Source: Gammaproteobacteria bacterium (GTDB taxonomy: Bacteria; Pseudomonadota; Gammaproteobacteria; Thiohalobacterales; Thiohalobacteraceae). From it: a stretch of DNA of 25,826 nt. The notes beneath the pieces are model-generated. The model saw only the letters and a list, made by a program, of their open reading frames with translations. It did no database searches and was not told the origin of the DNA. Below are positions 1-8,789 of the stretch, piece after piece. The DNA lies in NCBI GenBank assembly GCA_018819175.1, contig JAHJQQ010000013.1, forward strand, positions 1-25,826. Direction: 5' to 3'. The translations under genes and the position numbers were made by a program. How positions within the stretch are numbered: position 1 is the stretch's first letter; the number at the start of each line of letters is the position of its first letter.

Positions 1-240
1 ACGCAGAGTTCGCCAAGATGTTTGAACCGCCAAGGCGCCAAGAACGCCAAGATTAATCGAAGTAAAAAACCAGAAAGAACTCGCATTCAAACGGTCACAT
101 ACAACAGGGCGACTCACCCGGCCCACACAACAGCTTTGCGTGTCCGCAGTTACATTAATCTTTCTTGGCGTTCTTGGCGCCTTGGCGGTTCGAGATTCTG
201 TTCTTGGCGACCTTGGCGACCTTGGCGTCATGGCGGTTCA
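1..240. repeat. Nested inverted repeat, CTTGGCG family (family A)
   Basis: The left arm at 24-57 begins GAACCGCCAAGGCGCC and continues with AAGAACGCCAAG and ATTAAT. It is mirrored at 154-191, which reads ATTAATC, TTTCTTGGCG, TTCTTGGCGCC, TTGGCGGTTC. The arms match over the whole core apart from a 4-base insertion. A further right-arm-like stretch at 200-237 carries three more TTGGCG units before GGCGGTTC, and its partner probably starts left of the window (ACGCAGAG at 2-9 resembles the complement of its outer end). The whole space downstream of tldD is this repeat. Long open frames across it are products of the repeat and not genes. Confidence 0.85.
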
Positions 241-264
241 AAAAACGCAGTTAAAAAAACAGAC

Positions 265-1713
265 CTAGCCAGCGCTCGTGCCACCCACCGTCAATCCATC
301 CACCCGTAAGGTCGGCTGACCTACGCCGACAGGTACGCTTTGACCTTCCTTGCCGCAGGTGCCGACACCTTGGTCAAGTTTCAGGTCATTACCGACCATC
401 GACACGCGCGTCAGTACATCCGGGCCGTTGCCGACCAGCGTCGCGCCTTTCACTGGGCGCGTGACCTTGCCGTTCTCGATCAGATAGGCCTCGCTGGCGG
501 AGAACACGAATTTACCCGAGGTGATATCCACCTGACCGCCACCGAAATTCACGGCATACAGACCCTTCTTCACCGAACGAATGATTTCTTCGGGATCTGA
601 TTCGCCGGCGAGCATATAGGTGTTGGTCATGCGCGGCATCGGCAGATGCGCATAGGATTCACGACGACCATTACCGGTCGGCGCCACGCCCATCAGACCG
701 GCGTTCATCTTGTCCTGCATGTAGCCCTTGAGCACGCCCTTTTCGATCAGCGTGGTGCATTGGGTCGGCGTGCCCTCGTCGTCGATATTCAGTGAACCGC
801 GCCGGCCTGGCAGCGTACCGTCATCGACCACGGTGCAGAGTTCCGAGGCCACTTTCTGACCGACGCGACCGGCAAACGCCGACGTGCCCTTGCGATTGAA
901 ATCACCTTCGAGGCCATGACCAATGGCCTCATGCAGCAGCACGCCCGGCCAACCCGGACCAAGCACCACAGTCATGTTGCCGGCCGGCGCATCGACCGCT
1001 TCGAGATTCAACAGCGCCTGACGCACCGCCTCGCGGCCATGCTCGAAGGCACTGTCGTTTTCAAAAAATATTTCATAGCCGCCGCGACCGCCGCCGCCAC
1101 TGCTGCCCTGTTCGCGACGGCCCTTGTCTTCGACAATCACCGATACATTGAGACGCACCAGCGGTCGGATGTCGCCGGCCAGCGTGCCGTCACTGGCGGC
1201 GACCAGCATGACTTCATGCACACCGGCGATACTGACGATCACTTGCTGGATGCGTGGATCGATGGCGCGGGTCGCGGCATCGACGCGTTTGAGCAGATCG
1301 ACCTTCTCATCGGCGCTCAGGGAATCCAGCGGGTCGACCGGACGATACAGACCGAGGTCGCCGGTCGGACGCCAGGCTTGCATACCGCCTTGTCGACCAC
1401 TGCGCGCGATCGCACGCGCCTGCTTCGAGGCATCGATCAGCGCGGGCATGACAATCTCGTCGGAGTAGGCGAAGCCGGTCTTGTCGCCGCTGATGGCGCG
1501 CACGCCGGCACCCTGTTCGATGCTGTGGCTGCCTTCTTTGACGATGCCGTCTTCCAGCACCCAGGACTCGAAGCGGGTGGATTGGAAATACAGATCGCCG
1601 CTGTCGACAGCATGCCCCAGCAGGCGGTCGAGTACTCTGGAGATATCGCTGTCGCCGATACCGGCGGGGGCAAGCAGGTGCTCGCGGGCTAGTTCAAGGC
1701 TGGAGGCCGTCAT
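265..1713 (-). CDS. tldD: Metalloprotease TldD (TldD/PmbA family)
   Basis: TldD forms a zinc-dependent protease with TldE/PmbA. The pair degrades unfolded peptides and matures microcin B17 and other small peptides in the cytoplasm. The product is 482 residues, close to the usual 480. The zinc motif HEAIGH is at about residues 261-266, followed by GLEGDFNRKGTS. The conserved GTCGKEGQ near the C-terminus places the likely third ligand at Cys453. SGDLYFQ, ESWVLEDG, GNGRRESYAHLPMPRMTNTY and NFGGGQVDITSGKFVFS are all family blocks. The open frame extends 23 codons upstream; I chose ATG 1713 because family alignment begins at SLELAREHLL, but ATG 1725 or 1728 are possible and no strong Shine-Dalgarno decides. 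It is the last gene of the rng-yhdP-nit-tldD run. pmbA is not in the window. Confidence 0.97.
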   Translation of the reverse strand: MTASSLELAREHLLAPAGIGDSDISRVLDRLLGHAVDSGDLYFQSTRFESWVLEDGIVKEGSHSIEQGAGVRAISGDKTGFAYSDEIVMPALIDASKQARAIARSGRQGGMQAWRPTGDLGLYRPVDPLDSLSADEKVDLLKRVDAATRAIDPRIQQVIVSIAGVHEVMLVAASDGTLAGDIRPLVRLNVSVIVEDKGRREQGSSGGGGRGGYEIFFENDSAFEHGREAVRQALLNLEAVDAPAGNMTVVLGPGWPGVLLHEAIGHGLEGDFNRKGTSAFAGRVGQKVASELCTVVDDGTLPGRRGSLNIDDEGTPTQCTTLIEKGVLKGYMQDKMNAGLMGVAPTGNGRRESYAHLPMPRMTNTYMLAGESDPEEIIRSVKKGLYAVNFGGGQVDITSGKFVFSASEAYLIENGKVTRPVKGATLVGNGPDVLTRVSMVGNDLKLDQGVGTCGKEGQSVPVGVGQPTLRVDGLTVGGTSAG

Positions 1714-1880
1714 GGATAGTTTCATCATCACTGCAAGGGGGAGACAAAGGTACGCGATGCGGGTGGTCGGACTCAACCCCAAAGGTAATTTCCGTGCCGT
1801 CTGTCCGGTACATTGACACCTGATTCAATATCAACGTCCTGATCAGGCTATTGCTCCGGCACATAGACCTGTGCAGGATA

Positions 1881-1904
1881 TACCGCGCCGCGCCGGACGC
1901 GGTA
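1881..1904. promoter_or_regulatory. Perfect dyad in lipoprotein 5' leader
   Basis: TACCGCG at 1881-1887 is repeated inverted as CGCGGTA at 1898-1904, with a 10-base GC-rich spacer. It lies 30 bases ahead of the lipoprotein start and in the divergent space with tldD. It could be an operator or a leader hairpin. I see no convincing -35/-10 pair close by: TTGACA occurs at 1813-1818 but has no -10 at a normal distance. Confidence 0.3.
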
Positions 1905-1934
1905 AATGTCTACTTCACAGAGGAATAAATTCTT

Positions 1935-2099
1935 ATGATCAAGAACATTGTCAGTTGGTTTGCAATGCTGGCTCTGGCAGGCGTTCTAGCTGCATGTGGT
2001 CAAAATCAGGAGGGTGGCACTACCGACAGTGCCGCCCCGCAACAGCCAGAGTCCGCCCCGGCTGATCAAGGTCAGGGACAGCCACCCGCCGGTCAATAA
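1935..2099 (+). CDS. Small lipoprotein, 54 aa, function unknown
   Basis: ATG at 1935 is preceded by AGAGGA at 1919-1924, a ribosome site with a 10-base spacer. The product starts MIKNIVSWFAMLALAGVLAA followed by Cys21, so a short basic n-region and hydrophobic core end in a clear LAAC lipobox (signal peptidase II). The mature peptide of 34 residues is low in complexity and rich in Gln, Pro, Ala and Gly, ending QPPAGQ. It resembles small gammaproteobacterial lipoproteins in design but lacks the CGLKGPLY motif of LptM/YifL and does not look like entericidin. Ala or Gly follows the lipobox rather than Asp at +2, so outer-membrane sorting is likely by the E. coli rule. It is the only plus-strand gene inside the minus-strand rng-yhdP-nit-tldD run. 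A strong hairpin follows it. Function cannot be inferred. Confidence 0.8.
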   Translation: MIKNIVSWFAMLALAGVLAACGQNQEGGTTDSAAPQQPESAPADQGQGQPPAGQ

Positions 2100-2111
2100 G
2101 TGGGGCCGACG

Positions 2112-2137
2112 CACTGGGCGGCGTATGCCGCCCAGTG
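2112..2137. terminator. Strong hairpin between lipoprotein and nit
   Basis: CACTGGGCGGC at 2112-2122 and its exact complement at 2127-2137 form an 11-bp stem with a GTAT loop, 12 bases after the lipoprotein stop. There is no T-run on the plus strand (ATCTCGG follows), so it is not a textbook intrinsic terminator. It may act as a 3'-end stabiliser or bidirectional terminator for the convergent lipoprotein and nit transcripts. Confidence 0.55.
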
Positions 2138-2194
2138 ATCTCGGAACAATTCAACATTTATTCCAGTCGGCATGACAGAGCGCACGCAGTTACT

Positions 2195-3037
2195 TCAATG
2201 TTTGTCTCTCACTCTGCCCGTGCCGCACTGCAGTCGGCGATGATCCACGGCGGGGAAGTTACGACGGGTACTGCGCACACGCGCGACATCCACCTCAGCA
2301 CAAACCACACCCGAGCCACGCGGCAAACGATCCAGCACCGTACCCCAGGGATCAATGATCATGGCGTCACCATGCGTCTCACGTCCGTTTATGTGGTAGC
2401 CACCCTGAGCCGCGGCAAACACATAACAGAGATTTTCGATAGCCCGGGTACGCACCAAGGCTTCCCAATGCGCACGGCCGGTGATGGCGGTGAAGGCCGA
2501 GGGCACGGCCACCATTTCCATGCCCTGGTCGAGCATGGCGCGGAACAGTTCCGGAAAGCGCAGGTCATAGCAGATCGCCAACCCCAACCGGCCGAAAGGC
2601 GTGTCGATGACCACCAGTTCGTTGCCTGGCTCGATAGTTTCGGATTCGGTGTAACGTTCATCGCTACCCACCACTTGCACATCGAACAGGTGGATCTTGT
2701 CGTAGCGCGCGACGCGCTGACCCTGATCGTCGAACACCAGACAGGCCGCGCGCACCTTGCCGGGGTCATCGGCGACCAGCGGTATCGTGCCGGCGACCAG
2801 CCAGACCTTATGGCGCAGCGCCTGCTGGGCCAGGAATTCCTGCATCGGACCCTTGCCATCGGCCTCGCGCACCGCCACCTTGTCGGTCTCCTTCAAGCCC
2901 ATGATGGCGAAATTTTCCGGCAACACCACCAGCTTGGCGCCCTGGTTGGCAGCCTGATAGATGAGCTTCTCGGCCTCGTACAGATTCGCCGCCAGGTTTG
3001 GCCCGGAGGCCATCTGGATACAGGCCACTTTGGTCAT
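2195..3037 (-). CDS. Carbon-nitrogen hydrolase, Nit1/YbeM-like amidase
   Basis: This is a nitrilase-superfamily amidohydrolase. Its best-known relatives (Nit1, E. coli YbeM) hydrolyse deaminated glutathione, a by-product of transaminases, to 2-oxoglutarate and Cys-Gly. The catalytic triad is visible: Glu41 in LPENFAIMG, Lys114 in RYDKIHLFDV and Cys156 in AICYDLRFPELFR. Length is 280 residues, usual for the family. The start at 3037 is preferred over an upstream ATG at 3061 because GGAGG lies seven bases before it and MTKVACIQM is the typical beginning. It lies between yhdP and tldD, the arrangement seen in Pseudomonas, which supports orthology but does not fix the substrate. The exact substrate is inferred from the family. 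Confidence 0.93.
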   Translation of the reverse strand: MTKVACIQMASGPNLAANLYEAEKLIYQAANQGAKLVVLPENFAIMGLKETDKVAVREADGKGPMQEFLAQQALRHKVWLVAGTIPLVADDPGKVRAACLVFDDQGQRVARYDKIHLFDVQVVGSDERYTESETIEPGNELVVIDTPFGRLGLAICYDLRFPELFRAMLDQGMEMVAVPSAFTAITGRAHWEALVRTRAIENLCYVFAAAQGGYHINGRETHGDAMIIDPWGTVLDRLPRGSGVVCAEVDVARVRSTRRNFPAVDHRRLQCGTGRVRDKH

Positions 3038-3164
3038 GCGCCGACCTCCGAACGCGGGCACAGTGTCAGTGGCATCGCGCCAATCCTGACTACGCTGTCA
3101 CTCATTAATCGCCGTCGCATCATCCTCATTCCTGTTTCTGCCTATCGCGTGATCTGCCTGATCA

Positions 3165-6100
3165 TTACTGGTCTTTGGCTGAATCTTTTGGCAAGGGCCG
3201 TGCCGGTTCCCGCGGCAGTTGCTTGAACTGGGGGTCATCCCAACTACCGGTTACGGTGTACTGATAGTGCGCAAAGCTGGTCAAATCCTCCAGTTGCTGC
3301 GCAAACAGCTTGTCCGCCAGCAGCAGCGCTGCTCCCACCACCGGCCCACCCGCCAATGCGCCGGCAATCGGGAGAGTCGACTGCACATGCGGATAAACCG
3401 TCACCAGCTGATCATAATCCTGCTTTGCCAAGCCGGTGCGCCCCGAGATCTCGATGCGTGCCGCCGGGCCTTCAATCTCCAGATCATTAGTATAAGCGTC
3501 ACCGTCCAGCAGACTGAATTTGCCCTTGATGTGATCGAAGCTGAAACCCTTCTCGAACACATCGCTGAAATCCAGCGACAGGCGCCGGCGCAGGCCCTGC
3601 AGGTTGAACAATCCGAATACACGCCCGGCACCGGCCTCGACATTCAGCAAGCGACCTTTGCCGATGCGTGCTTCCAGGCTGCCTTCCAGTTCGGCGAGCG
3701 TGAAATCCGTGGGCGTGCCCGGCCAGTTGGCATCGATCTCGCCCTGGGTGTCACCTCCCTCGACACTGCCAGCATAACCGAAAGCCGACAACATTTTGCT
3801 CAGGTCACCATCCTGTACGCCAATCCGGAAGCGCGAGGCATCCTGGCCATTCTGCTGCGTCCACTCACCGTTGGCGGTTACAGTCATCCAGTCAGCATTC
3901 ACCTGCAGCGCATCCACGGCTATACCGGTACTGATCGGATGCGTGGTAAGCGTAACCTGACCCAGATCCATATCGTGCAGCTGTAATTGCTGCACCTCCA
4001 GATCCAGGGCGGGAAGATCACCTGGATTAAATGCCGACGTTGGCGCCTCGCTATCCTGCGGCGGCAGCGTCAGATGAGCTAGACGCAAGCGCAATGGCAC
4101 GGTCGCAGCCGAGGGGATCTCCAGACGACCTTCCACATCCGGCCCCTCCAGTTGCGCCTCCCAGCCGTCCGCGCCACGCTGCGCCTTGATCTGCAGTTGC
4201 TGAAAATGCCGGCCAAAGGCCGCGACGTCCTCCAGATTCACATCCAGCCCGTGAAGATTGCCCGCCGCCGCACCACCGTTCAACAGCGCGCGCCATTCAT
4301 CCCAGACAAACACCGGCAGGCTGCCCAACACCTGAATACCTGCAGTCTTGGGCAGCTGCGCATCGGTGCCCGAAAGTTTCAGGGTGCCGCGTGACAACAC
4401 CTGTCCGGCATCACGAGTCTCAAGCTCGAAGGCCGCACTGTGTTCAGCATACTGGAGCTTCAATGGCCCCAATGCTTGCGCTTTCAACTCGGCACGCAGC
4501 ACCAGGTTGCGTGTCTCTTCCGCCGGTTTACCGAACGGCTGCGGCAGATCTATGCCAATACCCTGCAGATCCGATTGCACTTCAACCCGGGCCGATGCAT
4601 CACTGCTCTGCATTGGGATAAACAATGTCGTCAGCCAGTCACTGCTACCGGTAAAGCGTTCCCCGAACGAGCCGCCGGATTTGCGCAGCCTGTCCAGCAA
4701 AGGCAGGCGCCCCGTGGTCCGTACCCGTGCAAAATTAACGCCGCCTGACGGAACATCATCAACGTTGATCTTCACCGGCACGCCGAGCAGATTCCCGTGC
4801 AGGTCCTGTCCACTCACACTCTTATGCGTAAACTGCAATTCGCCGGTCAACTTCTCCAGCGCGATATCCCACTCTGTCAGTGCCAAACCATTGTCCGTCA
4901 ACTGCAAGCGACCATCGACCTCGGCCGGTTTATGCTCTGCCAGCGGTATCATCAGGCCGAGTTTGAGTTGCGCATTGCCGGTTGCCTGTATCGCGTTTAA
5001 CGCCTTTTCCGCACCAACCCCAATCGGACTCTCCTGAACAAAGCGCAACATATCCGCCAGACTACCGGCCGCACCGCCATTGATTGTCAGCCGCGCGTGG
5101 GCCAGATCATCGATACGCACATCGACTTCCTGCAGATCACTACCGAGCACTTTGCCGGCCACGCCGCGGATCTGCATACTTCGATTGATAAAGGCGAGTT
5201 CCGCTTCCAAGCCTTCGATGCGATGCCAACCTTCCTTGTAATCCAGCACCGCATCGGTCACCGATGCCCGCACTTCCATACGCCCGGTGGCATTATCGAA
5301 AGGGAAATCACCGAGACGCCCCTGATAGAGCACCCCACCGGAACTCACTCGACCACTGACCAGGGCACGGTCCAGCCATTCCACTGTATGCGCCGGCATA
5401 ATACCGACGGGCAGATATTTGTAGGTTGATTGCACCCGACCCTCCACGAAGGTCGACTGCAGATCCAGCAGCGGTTTGCCACCATCATTGGGGATATCCA
5501 ACCGTAACCGGGAGCGCGTGCTGATATCGTCGTTTGCCGCTAGCAGACTGCTGGTTTCGATACGCAGTCGATCCGCCTGGTGCTGCCAATCGACACGCCC
5601 AATCAGGGTACTCAGCTGCAAGGGTTCACGAAACAGGTTCGGAAACACAATCTGTGCATCGTGGCTGTCGAGCTCCAGAACCCCACGCTGCGGGTTACCT
5701 GCCAGCTTGCCGCTCAGTGCCGACACACCGGGAAATTTTTCGGCAGCGGTGTTGTGCAGTTCATTGAAACGCGTCTGATACATGAAATCGCTGAACTGGC
5801 CGTCGCTGTGAACAAAGGCCAGCTGCAGCTTGCGCAGCTCACCCTCAATGCCAAGCTGCTGCACTAACGCATGTTGTGCGTCGTTCACTTTCAGATAACG
5901 CGCCAGGAGCGGCAACACCGTCTCGATGCGCAGGTAGTCCACCGCGACCTGCATCCGCTGCCCGGTCCGCGCACCGCCCTCTGCACCGATATCAGACAGC
6001 GGCGCTATCGCCAGCGTCAATCCGGTCTCCGGCCAGTCGCCGTCGTCCTGCCGCACCTGCAACTGATCAAGATTGAGCGTCCATCCGGAAATAGTCTGCG

Positions 6101-7013
6101 CAGACGCGACTTGGCGATAATCCAGGCGCGTCGCCACGCGTTGCGCCGCAAACAACGGACTTTCATCGGCAGTACCATTACTGACCCGCAGCGCATTGAT
6201 ATCCAGTTTGCCCTGCGCATGCTGCAGCTTGCTCGCTTGCAGATTCAGCCAGAACGCCCCGTTCAGTTCGCCGTCCAGCTGCCAGCCCTCGGGTAAACGT
6301 TGCGCCAACCAACGCGCCAGCGGCGCCTGTTCGATTGCAACATACAGCTTGCCTTGCCAATCATCGGGCCTATCGGCCGCACCGGTCAGATCAATGATCA
6401 ACTGGAGTCGCGAACCGAACTCAGCCGGCAATTGCAGATCCATTTCGACCTGATGACGATCACCACGATTACGCATCCGTAAATCCACATCGCTAAGAAC
6501 CAGATCCGGGATCTGTTCCAGCGCATCATGCCAGTGCAAGCGGATATCACGCAGTTCAACATGCGGCTGCCCGAACACGACCAGCCAGGGATTCATTTTC
6601 CGCGAACGCAGGTGAACGCCCTGCACGGCCAAACGCCCTGCAGCGTCGCGATAGATATTCACTTCGCTGCCCAGCAATACCAAACGCGAAGGCACGGGGC
6701 GCCAGACCCATAACGAACGCAGGAGTGAAATATCGATACGCAGCTCACGTGCCGTCAGCAAGGCTTGCGAAGTGGTTTGGTCATTGACGGCGAAATCGTA
6801 GACGCGCACTTCTGGGCCCAAGCCGCGCCAGCTGATTTCCAGATGCCCGATTTGCACCTCCTGACCGACCGCATCTTTAATCAGGGTTTCCAGCTGACCG
6901 GCGCGCGATTCCAACATCGGCAGGGTCAGACGCGCCAGGCTGAAACCCAACGCCACGACCACGACCAATGCCGCGCTTGAATACCAGAGAATCGAGAGCA
7001 GTCGCCGCAGCAT
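3165..7013 (-). CDS. yhdP: AsmA-like envelope lipid transport protein YhdP
   Basis: The 1282-residue protein is close in length to E. coli YhdP (about 1266). It has one N-terminal membrane anchor (about residues 7-29, LSILWYSSAALVVVVALGF) and then a long beta-rich periplasmic part typical of the AsmA-like/TIGR02099 family. Such proteins (YhdP, TamB, YdbH) form hydrophobic grooves that bridge the periplasm and carry phospholipids to the outer membrane. The C-terminal part with FDHIKGKFSLLDGDAYTNDLEIEGPAARIEISGRTG is a conserved block and is followed by the predicted helical YPHVQSTLPIAGALAGGPVVGAALLLADKLF segment. The gene starts 65 bases after the rng stop and is probably co-transcribed with it. 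The order maf-rng-yhdP-(nit)-tldD matches other gammaproteobacteria. Confidence 0.93.
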   Translation of the reverse strand: MLRRLLSILWYSSAALVVVVALGFSLARLTLPMLESRAGQLETLIKDAVGQEVQIGHLEISWRGLGPEVRVYDFAVNDQTTSQALLTARELRIDISLLRSLWVWRPVPSRLVLLGSEVNIYRDAAGRLAVQGVHLRSRKMNPWLVVFGQPHVELRDIRLHWHDALEQIPDLVLSDVDLRMRNRGDRHQVEMDLQLPAEFGSRLQLIIDLTGAADRPDDWQGKLYVAIEQAPLARWLAQRLPEGWQLDGELNGAFWLNLQASKLQHAQGKLDINALRVSNGTADESPLFAAQRVATRLDYRQVASAQTISGWTLNLDQLQVRQDDGDWPETGLTLAIAPLSDIGAEGGARTGQRMQVAVDYLRIETVLPLLARYLKVNDAQHALVQQLGIEGELRKLQLAFVHSDGQFSDFMYQTRFNELHNTAAEKFPGVSALSGKLAGNPQRGVLELDSHDAQIVFPNLFREPLQLSTLIGRVDWQHQADRLRIETSSLLAANDDISTRSRLRLDIPNDGGKPLLDLQSTFVEGRVQSTYKYLPVGIMPAHTVEWLDRALVSGRVSSGGVLYQGRLGDFPFDNATGRMEVRASVTDAVLDYKEGWHRIEGLEAELAFINRSMQIRGVAGKVLGSDLQEVDVRIDDLAHARLTINGGAAGSLADMLRFVQESPIGVGAEKALNAIQATGNAQLKLGLMIPLAEHKPAEVDGRLQLTDNGLALTEWDIALEKLTGELQFTHKSVSGQDLHGNLLGVPVKINVDDVPSGGVNFARVRTTGRLPLLDRLRKSGGSFGERFTGSSDWLTTLFIPMQSSDASARVEVQSDLQGIGIDLPQPFGKPAEETRNLVLRAELKAQALGPLKLQYAEHSAAFELETRDAGQVLSRGTLKLSGTDAQLPKTAGIQVLGSLPVFVWDEWRALLNGGAAAGNLHGLDVNLEDVAAFGRHFQQLQIKAQRGADGWEAQLEGPDVEGRLEIPSAATVPLRLRLAHLTLPPQDSEAPTSAFNPGDLPALDLEVQQLQLHDMDLGQVTLTTHPISTGIAVDALQVNADWMTVTANGEWTQQNGQDASRFRIGVQDGDLSKMLSAFGYAGSVEGGDTQGEIDANWPGTPTDFTLAELEGSLEARIGKGRLLNVEAGAGRVFGLFNLQGLRRRLSLDFSDVFEKGFSFDHIKGKFSLLDGDAYTNDLEIEGPAARIEISGRTGLAKQDYDQLVTVYPHVQSTLPIAGALAGGPVVGAALLLADKLFAQQLEDLTSFAHYQYTVTGSWDDPQFKQLPREPARPLPKDSAKDQ

Positions 7014-7078
7014 CGGAACTCAGTGTTGCGGTATTGCCGGCGAGCACCGGCGGGATGAAAGACGACGCTGTTTCAACA

Positions 7079-8545
7079 TTACAGCAACACCACGTCGTAT
7101 TGCTCCTGGGTGTAGAGCGACTCAACCTGAAGCTTGATAGGTTTGCCAATAAAGGATTCCAGTTCGGCAAGACTGGTCGATTCCTCATCCAGCAACAGAT
7201 CGACGACTTCCTGCGCCGCCAATACCAGTAACTGTTGGGCATCGAACTGGCGCGCCTCACGGAGAATTTCACGGAAGATTTCGTAACACACCGTTTCGGG
7301 TGTTTTGAGCGAGGCGCGTCCGCTGCAGGTCGGGCAGGTGGAACACAACACATGCTCCAGACTTTCGCGGGTACGCTTGCGCGTCATCTGCACCAGACCC
7401 AGACTGGATACCTCGCTGATATGGCTCTTGGCGTGATCGCGCTCCAGACTCTTTTCCAGCGCGCGCAGCACCTGACGCTTGTGATCTTCATCGGTCATGT
7501 CTATGAAGTCGATAATGATGATACCGCCGAGATTACGCAGTCGCAGTTGCCGCGCAATGGCCTGCGCCGCTTCCAAATTGGTCTTGAAAATGGTTTCTTC
7601 CAGAGTGCGGTGGCCGACATAGGCGCCGGTGTTGACGTCGATGGTGGTCATGGCCTCGGTCTGATCGATAATCAGATAGCCGCCGGACTTGAGCTGCACC
7701 TTGCGCTCCAGCGCTTTCTGGATTTCATCTTCCACGCCATAAAGATCGAACACCGGGCGCTCGCCCGGATAATATTCCAGGCAGTCACAAACCTCCGGAA
7801 TAAACTCCTGGGCAAACTGGCTGATCTTCTGGAAGGTCTCGCGCGAATCGATGCGCACTTTCTCGACCTCGTCACCGACCAGATCGCGCAGCACCCGGAA
7901 TGCCAGCAGCAGGTCTTCATGCACCATGCTGCCGGGCGCGGCGGTTTGTGCGCGCTCGCGGATGGATGTCCACAGCTTGCGCAGAAATTCCATGTCCGCG
8001 ATCAACGCCTCGGCGGATGCGCCTTCGGCCGCGGTGCGCGCGATAAAGCCATGCGCCTCGCCATTGCTGTTCGCCAGCACAATCTCCTTCAGACGCGCGC
8101 GTTCGATTTCGTCTTCGATCTTCTGCGAGACACCGACATTGCTGACATCCGGCATGAACACCAGATAGCGCGAAGGGATAGTGATATGGGTCGTCAAACG
8201 CGCGCCCTTGGTGCCGAGCGGATCCTTGATGACCTGTACCAGGATTTCCTGGCCTTCACGCAACAGCTGCGTGATGGTTTCATTGCGGCGCCCTTCGGAA
8301 CGCAGCTCTTCGAGTTCATGGGAAACAATGTCGGAGGCATGCAGAAAGGCGGCGCGCTCCAGTCCGATGTCGATAAAGGCCGCCTGCATGCCGGGCAGGA
8401 CGCGGCTGACGACACCCTTGTAGAGGTTGCCGACCAGACCCAAGGCCCGCGAGCGTTCGATCAGCACTTCCTGAAGCACACCGTTTTCGACCACCGCCAC
8501 GCGGGTCTCCTGCGGTGTCACGTTGATTAGAATTTCTTCGCTCAT
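7079..8545 (-). CDS. rng: Ribonuclease G
   Basis: RNase G is the short member of the RNase E/G family. It matures the 16S rRNA 5' end and cleaves selected mRNAs in the cytoplasm. The 488-residue length is normal and the long C-terminal scaffold of RNase E is absent. An S1 RNA-binding domain covers about residues 36-125 (GNLYKGVVSRVLPGMQAAFIDIG). The two catalytic, metal-binding aspartates are visible at Asp303 (TIDVNTGAYVG) and Asp346 (IIIIDFIDM). The zinc-link CPTC, needed for dimerisation, is at 404-407. The start MSEEILINVTPQETRVAV agrees with homologues, though no good Shine-Dalgarno precedes it. Between this start and the end of maf there is only a palindromic repeat, which would be transcribed in the leader if the two genes are one unit. 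Confidence 0.97.
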   Translation of the reverse strand: MSEEILINVTPQETRVAVVENGVLQEVLIERSRALGLVGNLYKGVVSRVLPGMQAAFIDIGLERAAFLHASDIVSHELEELRSEGRRNETITQLLREGQEILVQVIKDPLGTKGARLTTHITIPSRYLVFMPDVSNVGVSQKIEDEIERARLKEIVLANSNGEAHGFIARTAAEGASAEALIADMEFLRKLWTSIRERAQTAAPGSMVHEDLLLAFRVLRDLVGDEVEKVRIDSRETFQKISQFAQEFIPEVCDCLEYYPGERPVFDLYGVEDEIQKALERKVQLKSGGYLIIDQTEAMTTIDVNTGAYVGHRTLEETIFKTNLEAAQAIARQLRLRNLGGIIIIDFIDMTDEDHKRQVLRALEKSLERDHAKSHISEVSSLGLVQMTRKRTRESLEHVLCSTCPTCSGRASLKTPETVCYEIFREILREARQFDAQQLLVLAAQEVVDLLLDEESTSLAELESFIGKPIKLQVESLYTQEQYDVVLL

Positions 8546-8567
8546 AGTCAGGGCGAGGGACCAGGGG

Positions 8568-8783
8568 AATAATAGGGGTCAGAGACGGCACTTACTTAAG
8601 CCTAATGTAGGTCGGGTTAGCGCAGTTTGCGTAACCCGACAGGCGATGCGAAGCAACACAACGCCATTAAGGTGTGCCTGACGGCACGCTTGGCGGGTTA
8701 CGGCGCAAACGACGCGCCTAACCCGCCCTACATCGGACCGAATTGGCTTAAGTAAGTGCCATTCGTCTCTGACTCCTATTATT
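8568..8783. repeat. Nested palindromic element filling the rng-maf gap
   Basis: The outer left arm (8568-8602) reads AATAATAGGGGTCAGAGACG then GCACTTACTTAAGCC. The right arm (8745-8783) is its reverse complement with one substitution and a 3-base insertion. Inside are two hairpins of a second kind. One is GTCGGGTTA/TAACCCGAC at 8611-8640. The other is GGCGGGTTA/TAACCCGCC at 8692-8727, followed by CTAC, the mirror of GTAG at 8607-8610. So one dyad repeat is embedded in another. It carries no ORF of note. GGGTCAGAG termini resemble ends I associate with Y1-transposase-linked repeats, but that link is from memory. It occupies nearly all of the space between maf and rng. Confidence 0.85.
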
Positions 8784-8789
8784 CAGTGC

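Noticed and set aside
22..309. Open frame across the first repeat on the plus strand
   Set aside because: It is a translation of the family A dyad and runs into the tldD 3' end; repeated Trp-Arg units reflect the repeat, not a protein.
1813..1818. TTGACA as -35 box for the lipoprotein
   Set aside because: The bases at the expected -10 position (about 1836) read GTCCTG.
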